Source: Ovis canadensis (taxonomy: Eukaryota; Chordata; Mammalia; Artiodactyla; Bovidae). Taken from it: 64,000 nucleotides of DNA. Location of the stretch: positions 32,551,386 to 32,615,385 of the forward strand of contig NC_091264.1 in the NCBI RefSeq assembly GCF_042477335.2, written 5' to 3'. A model generated the notes under the pieces. That model had not been told where the DNA came from, did not search any database, and saw only the letters and a list, made by a program, of their open reading frames with translations. A program made the translations under genes and the position numbers. Numbering within the stretch: the first letter of the stretch is position 1; each line of letters opens with the position of its first letter. Below, piece by piece: positions 32,599-43,679 of this stretch.

Positions 32599-32944
32599 AA
32601 AAATGATGGCCTCACAGTGGCCCTGCATGGTGATCCACTCCACCTGTGAGAAAAACTGAAGCCTGAGGCGAATAACTGACCACCTGCCATGGCTGGTGAA
32701 GTCAGGAGACAAAACCAACTCTGCCGGGCTTCCTGCATGGTTCTTCCCAACCCACTGCCCACACTTTACCCAGCGAGCTCAGGAGCCTTCTGGTAGCAGG
32801 TGGGGGGACAGTTCTCAGAAAGGTGCAACTCTTCCTTCCCTCCCAAGATGTTCTTATTGGAAAGTCAGAAAGTATCCAGTAATATAGTTATTTTCACTGA
32901 CAGCACAAAGTCCTGTGTTAAGCATTGGCAGGAAGAAGGACCAA
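32599..32944. other. Non-coding, nothing recognised
   Basis: Unique DNA, no gene feature. Confidence 0.5.
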
Positions 32945-33310
32945 CAACAGCAGCAATAACTAGTGTTTATTGAAAACTTGCTGTGTGCCTGCTTCTCTGC
33001 TCTAAGTGCTGTATATACAGCATCTCAGAGACCCCTCACCACGGCTCTATGAGACATGGTATTATTACTTTTTTTTTTTTTTTTTTTGGCCACACTGTAT
33101 GGCATATGGGATCTTAGCTCCCTAGCCAGGGATCAAACCCACCCTTCCTGCTTTGGGAGCGTGGAGTCTTAACCACTGGACTGTCAGGGAAGTCTCGGAG
33201 ACATGGTATTATTAAATGCAATTTACAGCTAGGAAGACAAAGAAACATAACTTGTCCCAGGTCCCACAGCTAGAAAGTGTCAGAGCCAGGAGTGAGACCC
33301 AGAGCTCTGT
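32945..33310 (-). repeat. MIR split by a CHR SINE
   Basis: Parts 32945-33067 and 33198-33310: 'gtttattgaaaacttgctgtgtgcctg...ctctaagtgctg' and 'aatttacagctaggaagac...ccacagctagaaagtgtcagagccagg'. Confidence 0.88.
33068..33197 (-). mobile_element. CHR-type SINE (head only)
   Basis: Perfect 17-bp target duplication GAGACATGGTATTATTA at 33051-33067 and 33198-33214. Confidence 0.97.
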
Positions 33311-33439
33311 GTAGGTTATCTGAGTGGAGGCTGACTTCAGAAACCAGCTTAAGAAGTGTGGGTGTGAGAACGCAGACACACACACACATCAATTAGGAGG
33401 GGACAGGTGAGGCTGAGCCATGATGTACAGAAGTCATCG

Positions 33440-33560
33440 GAGTAATGCAGGATAGATTAAGGAACGGTTCCTGGCAGAGGTGGGTTCTGTGTCAGAGCTT
33501 GAAGGAAGTGAGAGATATAGGCTATTCCCAATGTGTGGGACCCTGGGCAGAACTAATCTC
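33440..33560 (-). repeat. L2 fragment, antisense
   Basis: 'ggaacggttcctggcagaggtgggttctg' and 'gcttgaaggaagtgagaga' resemble antisense L2. Confidence 0.45.
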
Positions 33561-33674
33561 TAACATAGTATTGAAGAGTTGTTCCTGGAACGATGGGGTG
33601 GTGATAGCACGGTGGTGGAGATGGAGGTATTGGCGAGGAGAGCAGTGTGATGGGCGGCTGAAAATGACAGTGAT

Positions 33675-34000
33675 ATTTAAAATTAATTTATTTGGGGCTG
33701 TGATGGGTCTTTGGCGCTGCGCACGGGCTTTCTCTAGTTGCAGCGAGTGAGGACTACTCTCTAGCTGTGGTGCACAGGCTTCTCCTCACAGTGGCTTCTC
33801 TTGTTGTGGAGTGTGGGCTCTAGAATGCGTGGGCTTCAGCAGTTGAGGCTTTGGGGCTCTAGAGCGCACAGGGGCTGAGTAGTTACGGCACATGAACTCA
33901 GCTGCTCTGTGGCACGTGGGATCTTCCTGGGCCAGGATTGAATCCGTGTCTCCTGCACTGTTAGCTGGGTTCTTAGCCACTGGACCACCAGGGAAGCCCA
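33675..34000 (-). mobile_element. CHR-type SINE, full length
   Basis: Tail complement 'aaaattaatttatttggggctg' at the left, long body, head at the right (ACTGGACCACCAGGGAAGCC). Confidence 0.94.
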
Positions 34001-34009
34001 GTGGAAGTG

Positions 34010-34090
34010 ATTTTATAATAGAGGAAGTGATAGTGGGCAGGAGATGGAGGTGGTGGCGATGGAGGTGGGGATGGAAGTAGTGATAGCAGC
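34010..34090. repeat. Purine-rich GGT/GAT tract
   Basis: A run of 'gatggaggtggtggcgatggaggtgggg' phrases. A similar tract at 33593-33640 lies on the other side of the CHR insertion, so one tract was split by it. Confidence 0.7.
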
Positions 34091-34104
34091 AAGGACATAA
34101 ATCC

Positions 34105-34305
34105 ACTTCCTTTACACGCCTGTACATCCCCCCACACACACAGCCCTCTTCACTCTACACCAGCCCTCACACATTCCTTAGCCTCACAGTGACCTTTGGG
34201 AGGGCATTTTTGTCTTCATTTTAGAAATGATGATGATGAGCCACAGACAAGTCACACTCTGCTTGCCCAAGGTCACAAGGCCAGGAAGCTGGCGCCGGGC
34301 TCTCT
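34105..34305 (-). repeat. MIR fragment, antisense
   Basis: 'ccttagcctcacagtgacctttgggagggcatttttgtcttcattttagaaatgatgatgatgagcc' then 'gcttgcccaaggtcacaaggccaggaagc'. Confidence 0.75.
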
Positions 34306-36120
34306 GCCTTCAGGGCTCCTCCCCGCTCAGAATGGGGTACTAGAGCAGCACTGTGATGCCCTGAGTGGGTGGCAAGGCAGGGGCCCTCCTGCGCTCCCCA
34401 CATAGAGGTCTTGCGGGCCTCGGTTTGGCGGAGCAGGGAGGAGCAGGACTGGGTGCAGAGGAAGCCATTCTAATCCCGGGCCCATCACCCACATGCTGTG
34501 ACCTCCTCTGGTGGCAGCCAAGGCAGATGTCAGCTGCCAGGTGACAGAGGGCCGGCGAGGCAGAGCCAGGGGAGCCTGGCAAGAGCCCCACACACACCAA
34601 AAGGATGAAGTCAGGGCTGGGAAATAATCCTGGAGTCAGAGGAAGGCTTGCTTTGGGGTGGCATTCCTGGAAAGTTCTGTTCCAATTGGCTTGAGGCTGG
34701 GTCTCTGCACAGGCCTTCCCAGTCAGGAGCGAGTTTATTAATAATCCCTGCCCTGCCCTCTGCCCTCTGCCCTCTCCCTGGGCGGAAGTCAGAGCTTCTT
34801 GGGGCTTCTGGCCTCTTACTCCAGGAGTGGTGAGGCCCACTGTGGGTGCAGGCAGACCTAGGCTTTAGTCCTAGGCTTAGGGTACAAATGCCCTGCTCCC
34901 CCAGGCTGCATTCCCCACATCCCCACAGCCCCAGGGCTCCTCTGCTTCAGCCACAGACTCTCAGGGCTTCGGAGAAATGGTGAACAGGGGTGGGTGGTGC
35001 ACACTTGAGCACACGGGACTGCAGGCACGCACGGGTGCCTACGTGCCTGGTTGGGTATGCAGACGTAAGCACCTGATTGGAGTTAGAAGAGTGGTAATGG
35101 GATCCCGGGGGTGCACACGTGCAAGGCTACATGTGGCTGGCCTGAAAGCGTATAAACCGTGTCTCACTGAGGAGGTTCTGTGTGTGCTCTTGTGAGCCCT
35201 GGGTGATGGGTGTGGGTGGCAGGGGCAGACGACTGAGTGTGAGGGGTACTAAGGGCCTTGCGAACAGGCCGCCTCCCCCTAAGTGGATCCCGCCTACAGC
35301 TCATTAGCACTTAAGACCTAAATTTACTGCCTCCACTTCCCCACCCACTGGCAGTGACCTCATTAGGCTCCTGCCCCTTTCCCAGGTCAATGGGATGGAA
35401 GGGAGGGATGACTCCTTAATCTGCAACGCAGGATCTCTTGGGGAGGAGGGGAAGTCCTAGGGGCAGAGTAGAGGGGAAACCAGGTACAGACCTTAATATA
35501 GTCACAGGGCAAGCCAGGAGGATGTCGGCTCCTATTACACCTGCCTCCTCCTCACCATCATATGACCCAGCTCCTGCTGGCAAGGCGTGGGCGGGTGAGA
35601 AGTGCAGGTCCTGGGTGGTGCTGGAGGCCGCCCTGCATGCTGCCCTCCTGCACATCCTTAAATGACGCCCCTCTCCCAACTGGTCCTCCTGGCAAGGAGC
35701 AGGGTCCGGCTGGCCATTCTGCCTGGCTCTGACCCGGCTCAGCTGGGTGGTCCTGACTCCTCCCAGTGGGCCATGCCAGAAAGTGGGGGAGGGATGGGGA
35801 ACTCTAGCGCTGACTCTGGGACAGTTGCCAAAGGAACAGGCTCTTCTGATCCATGCCCTCCCTTACTTCCTCCTTCACCCTCCTGATCCATGATCCCCAA
35901 CTCTGGCACCCCTAAGGGCAGAGCTCTGAGCTGAGAGGTAAGAGCCAGGGTGAGGAGCAGCAGAAGGGCCGGGGCAGCAGCCCCTTCCCGCCACATCAGG
36001 AGAGCAGTGTGTGTGCTGTGAGTCAGGTTCAAAGCTAGATCCTCCCCTAAACCCCTCCTTCGTAGAGACCCCCGAGCCCACACAGATGGCGACACAGTTG
36101 CACCCCCAGGGAGCCCGAGT
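34306..36120. other. Non-coding, nothing recognised
   Basis: GC-rich unique DNA. It holds a short CCCTCTG tandem at 34749-34776 and a TG/CA-rich patch at 34995-35130. No supported exon. Confidence 0.45.
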
Positions 36121-36124
36121 CTGA

Positions 36125-36295
36125 CAGAGCTATCATGCCAAATCCCCTCCGTTGAGCTTCCTGTGTGACCCTGGGAGAGTGCTCAACATCTCAGAGCTTC
36201 AGTTTTCTTGTCTGTGAAATGACAACAGTGGCACCCGCCCCAAAGATACTTTGTATGTGCCTGGCAGAGAGCAAAAGCTACATGAAAAGATAGCT
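36125..36295 (+). repeat. MIR fragment
   Basis: 'gagcttcctgtgtgaccctgggagag', 'cagagcttcagttttcttgtctgtgaaatg', 'gtatgtgcctggcagagagc'. Confidence 0.8.
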
Positions 36296-36609
36296 CTTCT
36301 TCTTCAATGTGGGATTTTTGTAGAAGAAATCACAACATTTGGTCTTTAATCTGAGAAACAGATTGCAGTGCGATCTCTGCACACCCATTTCCACCCAGAC
36401 ATGGGTCAGCTACGGAGGGTCTGGGCTGTTGAGACACCCCAGAGCCTCCCCAGGCTCAAGGTTTATAGTCAAATATCCTGGTAAGTCAGCCACACAAGGG
36501 ACCCCAGGCCCAAGGACAGCAGTGCAACAGGGGGACAAGGCAGGTTCTGCAGCCACCCACCCCAGAAGATGCTATCCGATGCAGTGATGCTGGTCATTGA
36601 CTTCCCGGA
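36296..36609. other. Non-coding, nothing recognised
   Basis: Unique DNA, no gene feature. Confidence 0.5.
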
Positions 36610-36619
36610 AACCCAGTTT

Positions 36620-36852
36620 AAAAAAAAAATTATTTATTTGGCTGCACTGGGTCTTAGTTCCAGTATGCGAGGTCTTCAGTCTTCGTGTGGCATGTGGGTT
36701 CTTTAGCTGCGGTAGAAGGGATATTTTTCTTTTAGTTGCAGCCTGCAAACTCTTAGTTGCAGCATGTGGGATCTAGTTCCCTGACCTGACCTGACCTGGC
36801 CCCCTGCATTGGGAGTGTGGAGTCTTAGCCACTGGACCACCAGGGAAGTCCC
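36620..36852 (-). mobile_element. CHR-type SINE
   Basis: Head at the right. Target duplication AACCCAGTTT (36610-36619) and AATCCAGTTT (36853-36862). A CTGAC triplet repeat (36780-36795) lies inside the head. Confidence 0.94.
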
Positions 36853-36862
36853 AATCCAGTTT

Positions 36863-37410
36863 TTTTAATTTAGTTTTTTTTTAATTGAGGTGTAAGATTC
36901 ATGCCTCAAATTAACAAATCTGAAGGGTATTGCTTGGTGAACTTGTGCATGTGTGTGTATGCCCATGTCATTACCCCCGAGACCTAGCACATAGCATTTC
37001 AGCCCCCCAGGAGGCTCCCTCAAGCCCCTCCCAGTCAGCACCGTCCTCCCAAGACAGAGGTGACTGCTCTGACTTGTTTCACCACAGATCAGCTTTGCCT
37101 GTTCTTGAACCTCATGCAGAAGGACTCCTGGGGCATTCGCTCTTTGTGTCTGGCCCAATTTATTGGACATGAGGTCTGTGGGGGTCACCCATGTTGTTTC
37201 GGCAACACGAGTTCTTTCTTTTTCATGGCTGAGTAGCCTCCCACTGACTAGCTATGCCGCGACTGATTGATCTGTTCTGTGGATGGACGTTTGGTTGTTT
37301 CCGATTTTTAATTCATAACATTAAAGCAGCCACAGCCTCCTTAGACATGTCTTTTGGGGCGCATAACCATGGCTGCCCATTCTTGAGAGCATATTTTAAA
37401 GGGAATGCCT
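36863..37410 (-). mobile_element. Old L1 3' part, antisense
   Basis: Begins 'tttttttttaattgaggtgtaagattcatg' and continues 'gttctttctttttcatggctgagtagcctccc', 'tggttgtttccgatttt'. Antisense L1 3' UTR and ORF2 end. Confidence 0.8.
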
Positions 37411-37597
37411 TGTTAAGAACTCCAGGGAGGGAAGGAGGGAGGAAACATAATTGATCTCTTGCCTGGCGCCATGAACGTTTTTGCATCCACTGGACCAGTC
37501 ACAGGGGAAGGAGAACAGAGACAGAGTAGCCTCCAAGAGGGATTCCACTCGCCTCGTCCCTGCGTCCAGAGCCACCGTGACTGTGTGAATGTATGAT
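37411..37597. other. Non-coding, nothing recognised
   Basis: Short unique spacer with a GGGAGGAA purine patch. Confidence 0.5.
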
Positions 37598-38190
37598 TGT
37601 GTTCATCTCCTAGGGCAGCCATAACAAACTACCACAGACTTGGTGGCTTAAAACAACACAGATTTATTCTCTCATAATTAAGAAGGCCAGGGGATTCCCT
37701 GGTGGCCCAGTGGTTAGGACTTGACACTCTCACTGCCAAGGGCCTGGGTTTAATCCTTCGTTGAGGAACGAAGATCCCCCCAACCTGCTCAGTGCAGCCA
37801 AAATAAAAAAATAAAAGAGGTCACAGTCCCAAATCACTGCGCTGGCGGGGCTGGTTGCTTCTGGAGACTCTAGGAAGAGCCTGTTCAGTGTCTCTCTCCC
37901 GGCTTCTGGTGGGTGTAGGCAGTCTTTGGTGTTCCTCGGCTTGGAGCCGCATCACTCCAATCTCTGCCTCCATCATCATGTGACCTTCTTCCCTGTGGGT
38001 CTCCTTATTTCTGTGTCTACAAATCTCTCCTAAGAGGACACCAGTCATTGGATTAGGGGCCTTATCCAGTCAAATCTCATCTTGATTACATCTACAAAGG
38101 CATTGTTTCCAACTAAAGTCACCTTTGAAGGGACTGGGGACTAAGATGTCAACATATCTTTTAGGAGGACAATTCAACCCACAATGGTGA
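37598..38190 (-). mobile_element. Old LTR-type repeat (MaLR-like), split by a CHR SINE
   Basis: 'gggcagccataacaaactaccacagacttggtggcttaaaac' at the left, 'gccgcatcactccaatctctgcctcc' in the middle, 'attcaacccacaatgg' at the right. Same family as 21766-22560. Confidence 0.55.
37683..37820 (+). mobile_element. CHR-type SINE
   Basis: Head GGGGATTCCCTGGTGGCCC; tail 'cagtgcagccaaaataaaaaa'. Confidence 0.92.
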
Positions 38191-38199
38191 TTATGACTC

Positions 38200-38385
38200 T
38201 GCAAGTTTGTGTGTGGTGTACATGAGTTTGTGTGTGAAACTGCGTGTCAGTGTGGGTGTGCATAGTGTAAGGGAAGAGTGAGAGTATGTATGTGTGAATG
38301 CTTGTGGAAACGTGTGTCTGGTTGTCCTTATGTGGCTGTGGACACATGTACAAGAGCATGTATGTATGTGTGCCCTGTGTCCATG
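38200..38385. repeat. Degenerate TG-rich tract
   Basis: Imperfect TG runs with interspersed AA, CC and TATG steps over about 185 bp. Confidence 0.85.
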
Positions 38386-38970
38386 GCTTGGACAACCTTC
38401 TGGAAGGGCTGAGAAACGTGGCAAGGTAGCAAGGCGGCCCCATGAGTCAAGAGGGCGGAAGACTGTGAGAAGCAAAGACAAGGGTGTTTGCTGAGCTGGG
38501 TACAGCCTGGGAGGTCGAGGCGGTGGCTCCAGGCAGCAGCGTGGTTCCCAGGTCCTCTTCCAGGAACGTTCCTAGAAGGCCCCTCCACCCAAGCTCCCAT
38601 CCCCAGCACCCCATTTGCCTGGATGGGGGTGGTGCGGGCTGACTCATCCCCTCCCTGGGCTGGAAGCCAGCACTCAGCTACCTGTTGGGCCAGTCAAGTA
38701 GGGGCGGGGCAGTCAGTCAGCCCCTCCCAGGCCCTGCCCTCAGGCCAGTCCGGAGCAGCGACCCATCAGGCCCAACACACAACCAGGGCTGGACCCCAGG
38801 AAGTGAAGAAAGCCAGCGGTGAGCACATGGTCAGGTAAGGCCCCGGATGAAAGCTGCTTCTCTCCCCAGGGCAGCTCTGGTAGGCAAAACCACCACCCAG
38901 AGACAGGACATTGGGAGGGTCTCCTCAACAGTTATGTGGGCTGGGGGTCTTCTCTGAGCCAGTCACCTCC
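38386..38970. other. Non-coding, nothing recognised
   Basis: GC-rich unique DNA. Confidence 0.5.
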
Positions 38971-38974
38971 TTTA

Positions 38975-39070
38975 AACTTCCCTACCAAGTTTAAAGAGGG
39001 CCCTCATTATCCCCATCTTACAGATACAATTGCTGAGGCCCCAGGGAGTTAGACGATCTGCCTAAGATGC
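38975..39070 (-). repeat. MIR fragment, antisense
   Basis: 'ccctcattatccccatcttacagatacaattgctgaggcccc' then 'gatctgcctaag'. Confidence 0.75.
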
Positions 39071-40912
39071 CACACATTTGTTTATATTTGTTGGAACTTT
39101 CTTATTCTCTCTGGAAATCCATCCCCAGCCCCCACCTCCAAACTCAGAACACAGCTGCTCCCACTTGCCCACTACATTCCCTTCCCACCCTTCCCCAAAA
39201 AGAACCCTGGCCCATGGGGTAGGATCCGTGGAGGGAGAGGGGCTGGTGGTGGTCTCTCATCCTACCTTCCTGGGCTCCTCTGTAGGGTCCTGGTTTTCAT
39301 TTTGGTGTGATGGTGAGCTTGTTGTCTGTGAGGATGTCGGCTGGTTTGTGTGCACACAGGAGAAGGGGGTGTGTGGCGTACCTCCGGGTGGGTTTGCCTG
39401 CCTGGGACACCCGGGGGCATGGCTGCAGGCTGCATCTGTGAGTGTGCCCTGGTGCAGGTGTGTGAGCCGCTGTGGGGGTTCAGAAGAGCCTGCCCCCCAC
39501 GTGTGTGGGTGTCCACAGGGTGCCGCCCCACCGCTTCCCGCTTACCAGGTCACCGCCACCATCCTCGGCAGAGCCCCCGGCCCAGGGGAGAGCCTGGTGA
39601 AAACCGCCTGTGACTGGGGACAGGCACACCTGAGTCTCAGGCCCAGACCCGCTCACTCAGGAACTCAGGACTGCGGTGCCCTTGAGCAGGCATCACCCCA
39701 CCCAGACAGCAGCCATGTTCTCACCCAATGGGATGGGGCGACTCGGGGTGGGGTGGGGGCGGGGGGAGACCGCAGCATGGCTTCTCCCACCCCCAGGAAC
39801 GGGGGGAGCTCCGGGCTCCCCAGATGAAAGGCTCAGTACCCCAGCGCTCGGTAGACTGTGGTGAGGGGCGGGGGTGTGGGGGGGAGAAGGTCGTGCCAGG
39901 ACTTGGCACAGACTACAAAGTGTGGGGGCACCCCCCAGCACTCCCGCTGCCGGCTGTCAGGGGGAGGGGCTGTGACGTTCGGTGGCCTCATGCAGCCTCA
40001 TGCAGCCAGGAGGAAGTAGCTAATTGCTGACCTGATGACTGGGCGGCCTGAGGAGTGGGGTGATGATGCCACTCACAGCAGCAGGCTCCCGGGATCAAGG
40101 AGGGGGCCCTGCTGGGACGGAGCAGGCCAGGCTGTGCTCTGCAGAGGCTGAGGTGGCTGCGGCCAAAGGAGCAGGGGGTGGGGGTGGTTGAGGCTGTGAC
40201 CGTGGGAAACGGCTTCTCCCGGGCTTCCCTGAGCTTCAAGGGAAAAGAGTTCAGAGGCCCCGGGGGGACAAGGGGATTTGGAAAGGGGCGACAGTGGGGG
40301 TGGAGGGGGAGGAGAGGGTGGCAGAGGCATCCTCTTGTGTCCCCTCCACCTACGGTCCCCCCACCTTCCCATCTGGCCCCACCCCCACCTTTGTCCCCTC
40401 TGTGGCCCAGGTTGGTGAAGACGGAGATAGAGGTCTCTTTTCACCACAAGACCGCCAGGCACAAGCATCCTACATAGCCATACCTACCGTGCTGAAGGCC
40501 AGAGCATCCAGGAGGTGTGGTGAGCCGTCAGCTGTCCCCAAGGACAGGAAGAGAGGGTGCTGCTACAGAGGACAGCACAGGCAAAGGCTGGGTGGTGGGG
40601 TTTGTGGGGCTGATGGACAACAGAGGCTTGGCAGCAGTGGTTATGGGGAGAGAAGAGGGGTGCAGTGCCATTCTGCACTGAGGGCCACCCTGCCCCTTCC
40701 TGGCAGAAAACTGTGGGTAACCAGACTCGGATATTCTCCCACACGCTGGGCACAGCTTCTGCTGAGGCAGGGGGGTCAGGATCAGTTCGAGAGCCACACA
40801 GAATGAAGACCCACCCTCCAAGTCCCCAGGTCCTTCAGCTCTAGAGAACCTGCAACCCTGAATGCCAAGAAACAGGACCCATCCAGCTGCAGTTCAGTCC
40901 TCTGGGCCCCCA
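39071..40912. other. Non-coding unique stretch
   Basis: GC-rich, TG-rich at 39295-39480. A 249-codon frame (39078-39827) is open but lacks domains and coding character. Confidence 0.4.
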
Positions 40913-40952
40913 GCGCCCCCTGTAGGCAGGACGCTATACCAGTAGGGGGAGG
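40913..40952. promoter_or_regulatory. Divergent pair of CTCF-like motifs
   Basis: GCGCCCCCTGTAGG (40913-40926, minus orientation) and CCAGTAGGGGGAGG (40939-40952, plus orientation) match the CTCF core at about 12 and 13 of 14 positions. Occupancy unknown. Confidence 0.5.
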
Positions 40953-41299
40953 GGCCTCCACGTGCTGGGAAGAGAAGAGATGAGACCTGCTCTCCAGGAG
41001 GCACGAAGACCCCGCCTCAGGAACCTGCAGTGGGATAAAGGCACAAACGTTGACCTCAAAGCTCCAATCTGAAATTCAGCCTCTGTCCTCAGGAAGCTTC
41101 TACTGTGATGGAAATATGCACTCTACCATCAGAACTCCATCAGAAAGATGAAACACAGCATCTGGCTTCAGAAAACGTACCATCCCAAGGTAGAGAGACA
41201 CACAGCCCCACTGCATTTTTAGGAAGCCCCCAATCTATTGCAGACGCAGACTAGACATTTCGGTGATTCTAGGACTGCTAGAAAAACAAATACAAGACG
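40953..41299. other. Non-coding, nothing recognised
   Basis: Unique or very degraded repeat. Phrases such as 'tcaggaagcttctactgtgatgg' hint at an old unclassified repeat. Confidence 0.4.
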
Positions 41300-41460
41300 T
41301 AAAAAAAAATCCACTTAAATCTGAATTTCAGATAAACAATGACTGTTTAGTATAAGTATATCCCATATAATACATGGGGTATACTTATACAAAGTATTCA
41401 TTGTTTATTTGCAATTCAAACATAACTGAACGTCTTGTACTGTTATTTGCCAAAGCTGAC
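41300..41460. mobile_element. MER53-type palindromic DNA element
   Basis: Near-palindromic element with central 'gtataagtatatccca...tggggtatacttatac' and outer 'cttaaatctgaatttcagataaac' / 'gtttatttgcaattcaaacataac'. MER53 is a non-autonomous DNA transposon and is the known source of the miR-1302 family. Confidence 0.75.
41322..41418. ncRNA. miR-1302-family-like hairpin (candidate)
   Basis: Arms 41322-41365 and 41375-41418 are each 44 nt and pair at 37 of 44 positions without bulges; the loop is 9 nt (41366-41374). The 3' arm TATACTTATAC region aligns with the miR-1302 mature sequence at about 15 of 21 positions. Expression and processing are not shown by the sequence; this may be an inert transposon hairpin. 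Confidence 0.4.
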
Positions 41461-41501
41461 AACCCCAGATGCCCCTAGTCCGAGGGCAGGAGGACACCCC
41501 C

Positions 41502-41520
41502 CACACACACACACACACAC
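41502..41520. repeat. (CA)n microsatellite
   Basis: Pure CA, about 9 to 10 units. Confidence 0.97.
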
Positions 41521-41559
41521 AGACATGGAAATGGAAGTAAACATCTGAGCGTGCTTCCT

Positions 41560-42560
41560 GCTCCTGGAGCAGTGAAGGAGGTGAGTCCTGGGGCGCCGGC
41601 TCGAAGCAGTTTAAAATTCCTTCCAGGCCAGATCCCTAATCCTTCGGTGCACAATAGCAGCCTTCTCCCCCGCCGCCCGCGCCCACGCCCTCCCCCGCGG
41701 GGCCGTGGCAGTGCCACCACGGGCCTCTTTAAGCCCCTTTGAAGCCGCCTGAGCCCCGCGCCGCGGGAGGCCCCGCCGCTATGCCAGCTATGCCAGCTAT
41801 GTCCCCGGCCGCAGCCGGCCACCACCGCTCCGCCATTAATACTGGCTAATCTGGCTAATAAATAAACTCCCCTCCCAGCCTCAGCCCCCTGCTCGCTCCC
41901 CTCTGGCTCCCCTAGAATTGACTTCAGGGCTCTGCTGGAACACACGTCCTCAACTCCCTTCTCCCACTCCCTTCCTGATGTTTCTGACTTTTTTTTTCTT
42001 CTCACTGGCCCGACTCTGGCCGAATTCAGGGGGCCTCTGCCTCGCGCGATGCATCAGTATCTCCTTCAGTCCACCTGCGCGCAGGGAGCCTGCCACATGG
42101 CTGGGTGCAGGGGACCGGACTCGAAGCTGGGGAAAGAGCCGCAGGACCTAGGAGCGCCCCCTGGAGGGGGGACGAGGCTCTGGTCACCCCCCTCGCCGCC
42201 CCGCCCCAGGCCCCGCCCACTGTGTCCTCGGAAGTGGGGAAGCTCCGCCAGCAGCCCCGGGACAGGTGGCTCCTCGCCCGGGGAAAGTGCCGGCGCCTCC
42301 CCGGGCAAGAGTCCCTTCTCTGCAGCCTCTGCCGTCCCCTGCGTCCCCACCCGGGCTTCCGCGAGTCTGACTCAGAGCCGAGCCCGCATCGCTTCACCTC
42401 CGCCAACACACCCGCAGCGCGCGGAAAAATTACAGTATTTCAGGGGCGCTGCTAATGCGCTCTGATTACCCACCGCCGCTCTCTTCCGCGGCTCTCAGTG
42501 GCATTGGGCCAACGCGCCATAATTAGGCCGTCCCTCCCCGGTCCTGGAACACCGCCGTCA
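41560..42560. promoter_or_regulatory. CpG island
   Basis: CpG is dense at 41580-41830 and 42020-42560 while depleted in flanking DNA. Between them (41780-41870) are tandem ATGCCAGCT and CTGGCTAAT repeats and TAAT-type sites. More homeodomain-like sites lie at 42450-42470 and 42519-42526 (ATAATTAG). No young repeat interrupts it. It may be a promoter or a CpG-rich enhancer; no first exon or TATA can be fixed. Confidence 0.6.
42154..42167 (-). promoter_or_regulatory. CTCF-like motif
   Basis: GCGCCCCCTGGAGG, 13 of 14 core positions in minus orientation, inside the CpG island. Confidence 0.45.
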
Positions 42561-42874
42561 CCTGTCCCCTGTCCCTCGCCCCCTGTCCCCAAGAGTGCTC
42601 GCCTCGGCCCCTCCCATAGCCTCCTGCCGCCCTGCGGGACTGCACCCTTGGTCCCAGGAGAGAGCTAGGAGACCCCACCTAGGATGGGGAATGGGGAGCT
42701 GCAGGACTTGGAAACCTGACCCCAGGCCTGAAGGGGCCCCTCCCCTTCTGTAAGGCTACAGTGTTTGAGATCTCTGCTGGAAGGGACTGGGAGAGTGGGG
42801 AATGGGGCAGGACTTTCTCCATTGAGGTCCATTGGAAAGTTAACTGTTTGGGGCAGGGGTGGGTAGGGCACCTG
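42561..42874. other. Non-coding, nothing recognised
   Basis: Unique DNA downstream of the island. Confidence 0.5.
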
Positions 42875-42955
42875 GGCAATAATATCCCATTTTGCACATG
42901 AGGCTCAGAGAAGTAAGGCTCTTAGGGAAGGCCACCCAGCCAGAACTTTCAGATC
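42875..42955 (-). repeat. MIR fragment, antisense
   Basis: 'aataatatcccattttgcacatgaggctcagagaagtaaggctc' in reverse MIR order. Confidence 0.75.
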
Positions 42956-43257
42956 AGCTCATTTAAAGAGTCGGACAGGCTCCTTCTCCTAACAGGGGAA
43001 TTGCATTTCTGCGAAGAAAGGTGATATCCCCATTACAGACTGGGAGTATTGGCAGACGACTAGCTGTGGCCAGTTGGTCGCAAGTGAACTGGTGAAGAGT
43101 GGCTCAAGTCTCTCATCCCAGGAAGGGTGGGAGGAGGCCCTGAAGACACAGAATCCAAGCCTGGTGGCCAGGACTTGAGGGGAGCAACTTGTCTGTCAGC
43201 CTCTTCATCCAAACTAGGCTCAAACCTCTCTTCTATCAGGAATTCTTTCCTGATGCC

Positions 43258-43420
43258 CAGGGGTTGCCAACTCATGGCCTTGGGCCAAGTTTAACCTTTA
43301 GTGAGATTTTGTTTGGCCTTCAGTGTGTATGTGGTTTTTATATTGAACGTAAGATCCTATGACAGTGCAGGCTGCCCTCCTCATTGGCAAAGACAAGTGT
43401 GGCCAGACTAAGTCCCCAAA
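43258..43420. mobile_element. hAT-like DNA transposon remnant
   Basis: Starts 'caggggttgccaactcatggccttgggccaag', the terminal phrase type of several hAT-Charlie-related short elements. Right end not resolved. Confidence 0.4.
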
Positions 43421-43679
43421 GGCATTTGAGATCTTGGCTTAGATCAGCCCACCCGGCCTGAGCCTTCACATCTTCCCTCATCTTCTAGGATCTCAGTCGG
43501 CGCTGCTGCCCCTTCGTGGTTCTTGCATGTTTCTCCTTAAGCATGCCGAGTTGAGTGTCCCTCCAGCCCCCTCTTTAGGCTCCCCACAGGTGGTGGCTGC
43601 CTATATTTCTGAGAACCCCTCTGGCAGCCCGGTTTTTCATCTTGCATGTCAATCTCTGCCCTGGGTAGGCACCACATCT

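Noticed and set aside
38200-38385. Z-DNA-forming promoter element
   Set aside because: TG content is high, but pure alternation is short and there is no gene next to it.
39078-39827. 249-codon open reading frame
   Set aside because: It crosses a TG-rich low-complexity tract; other frames are open too, and there is no domain.
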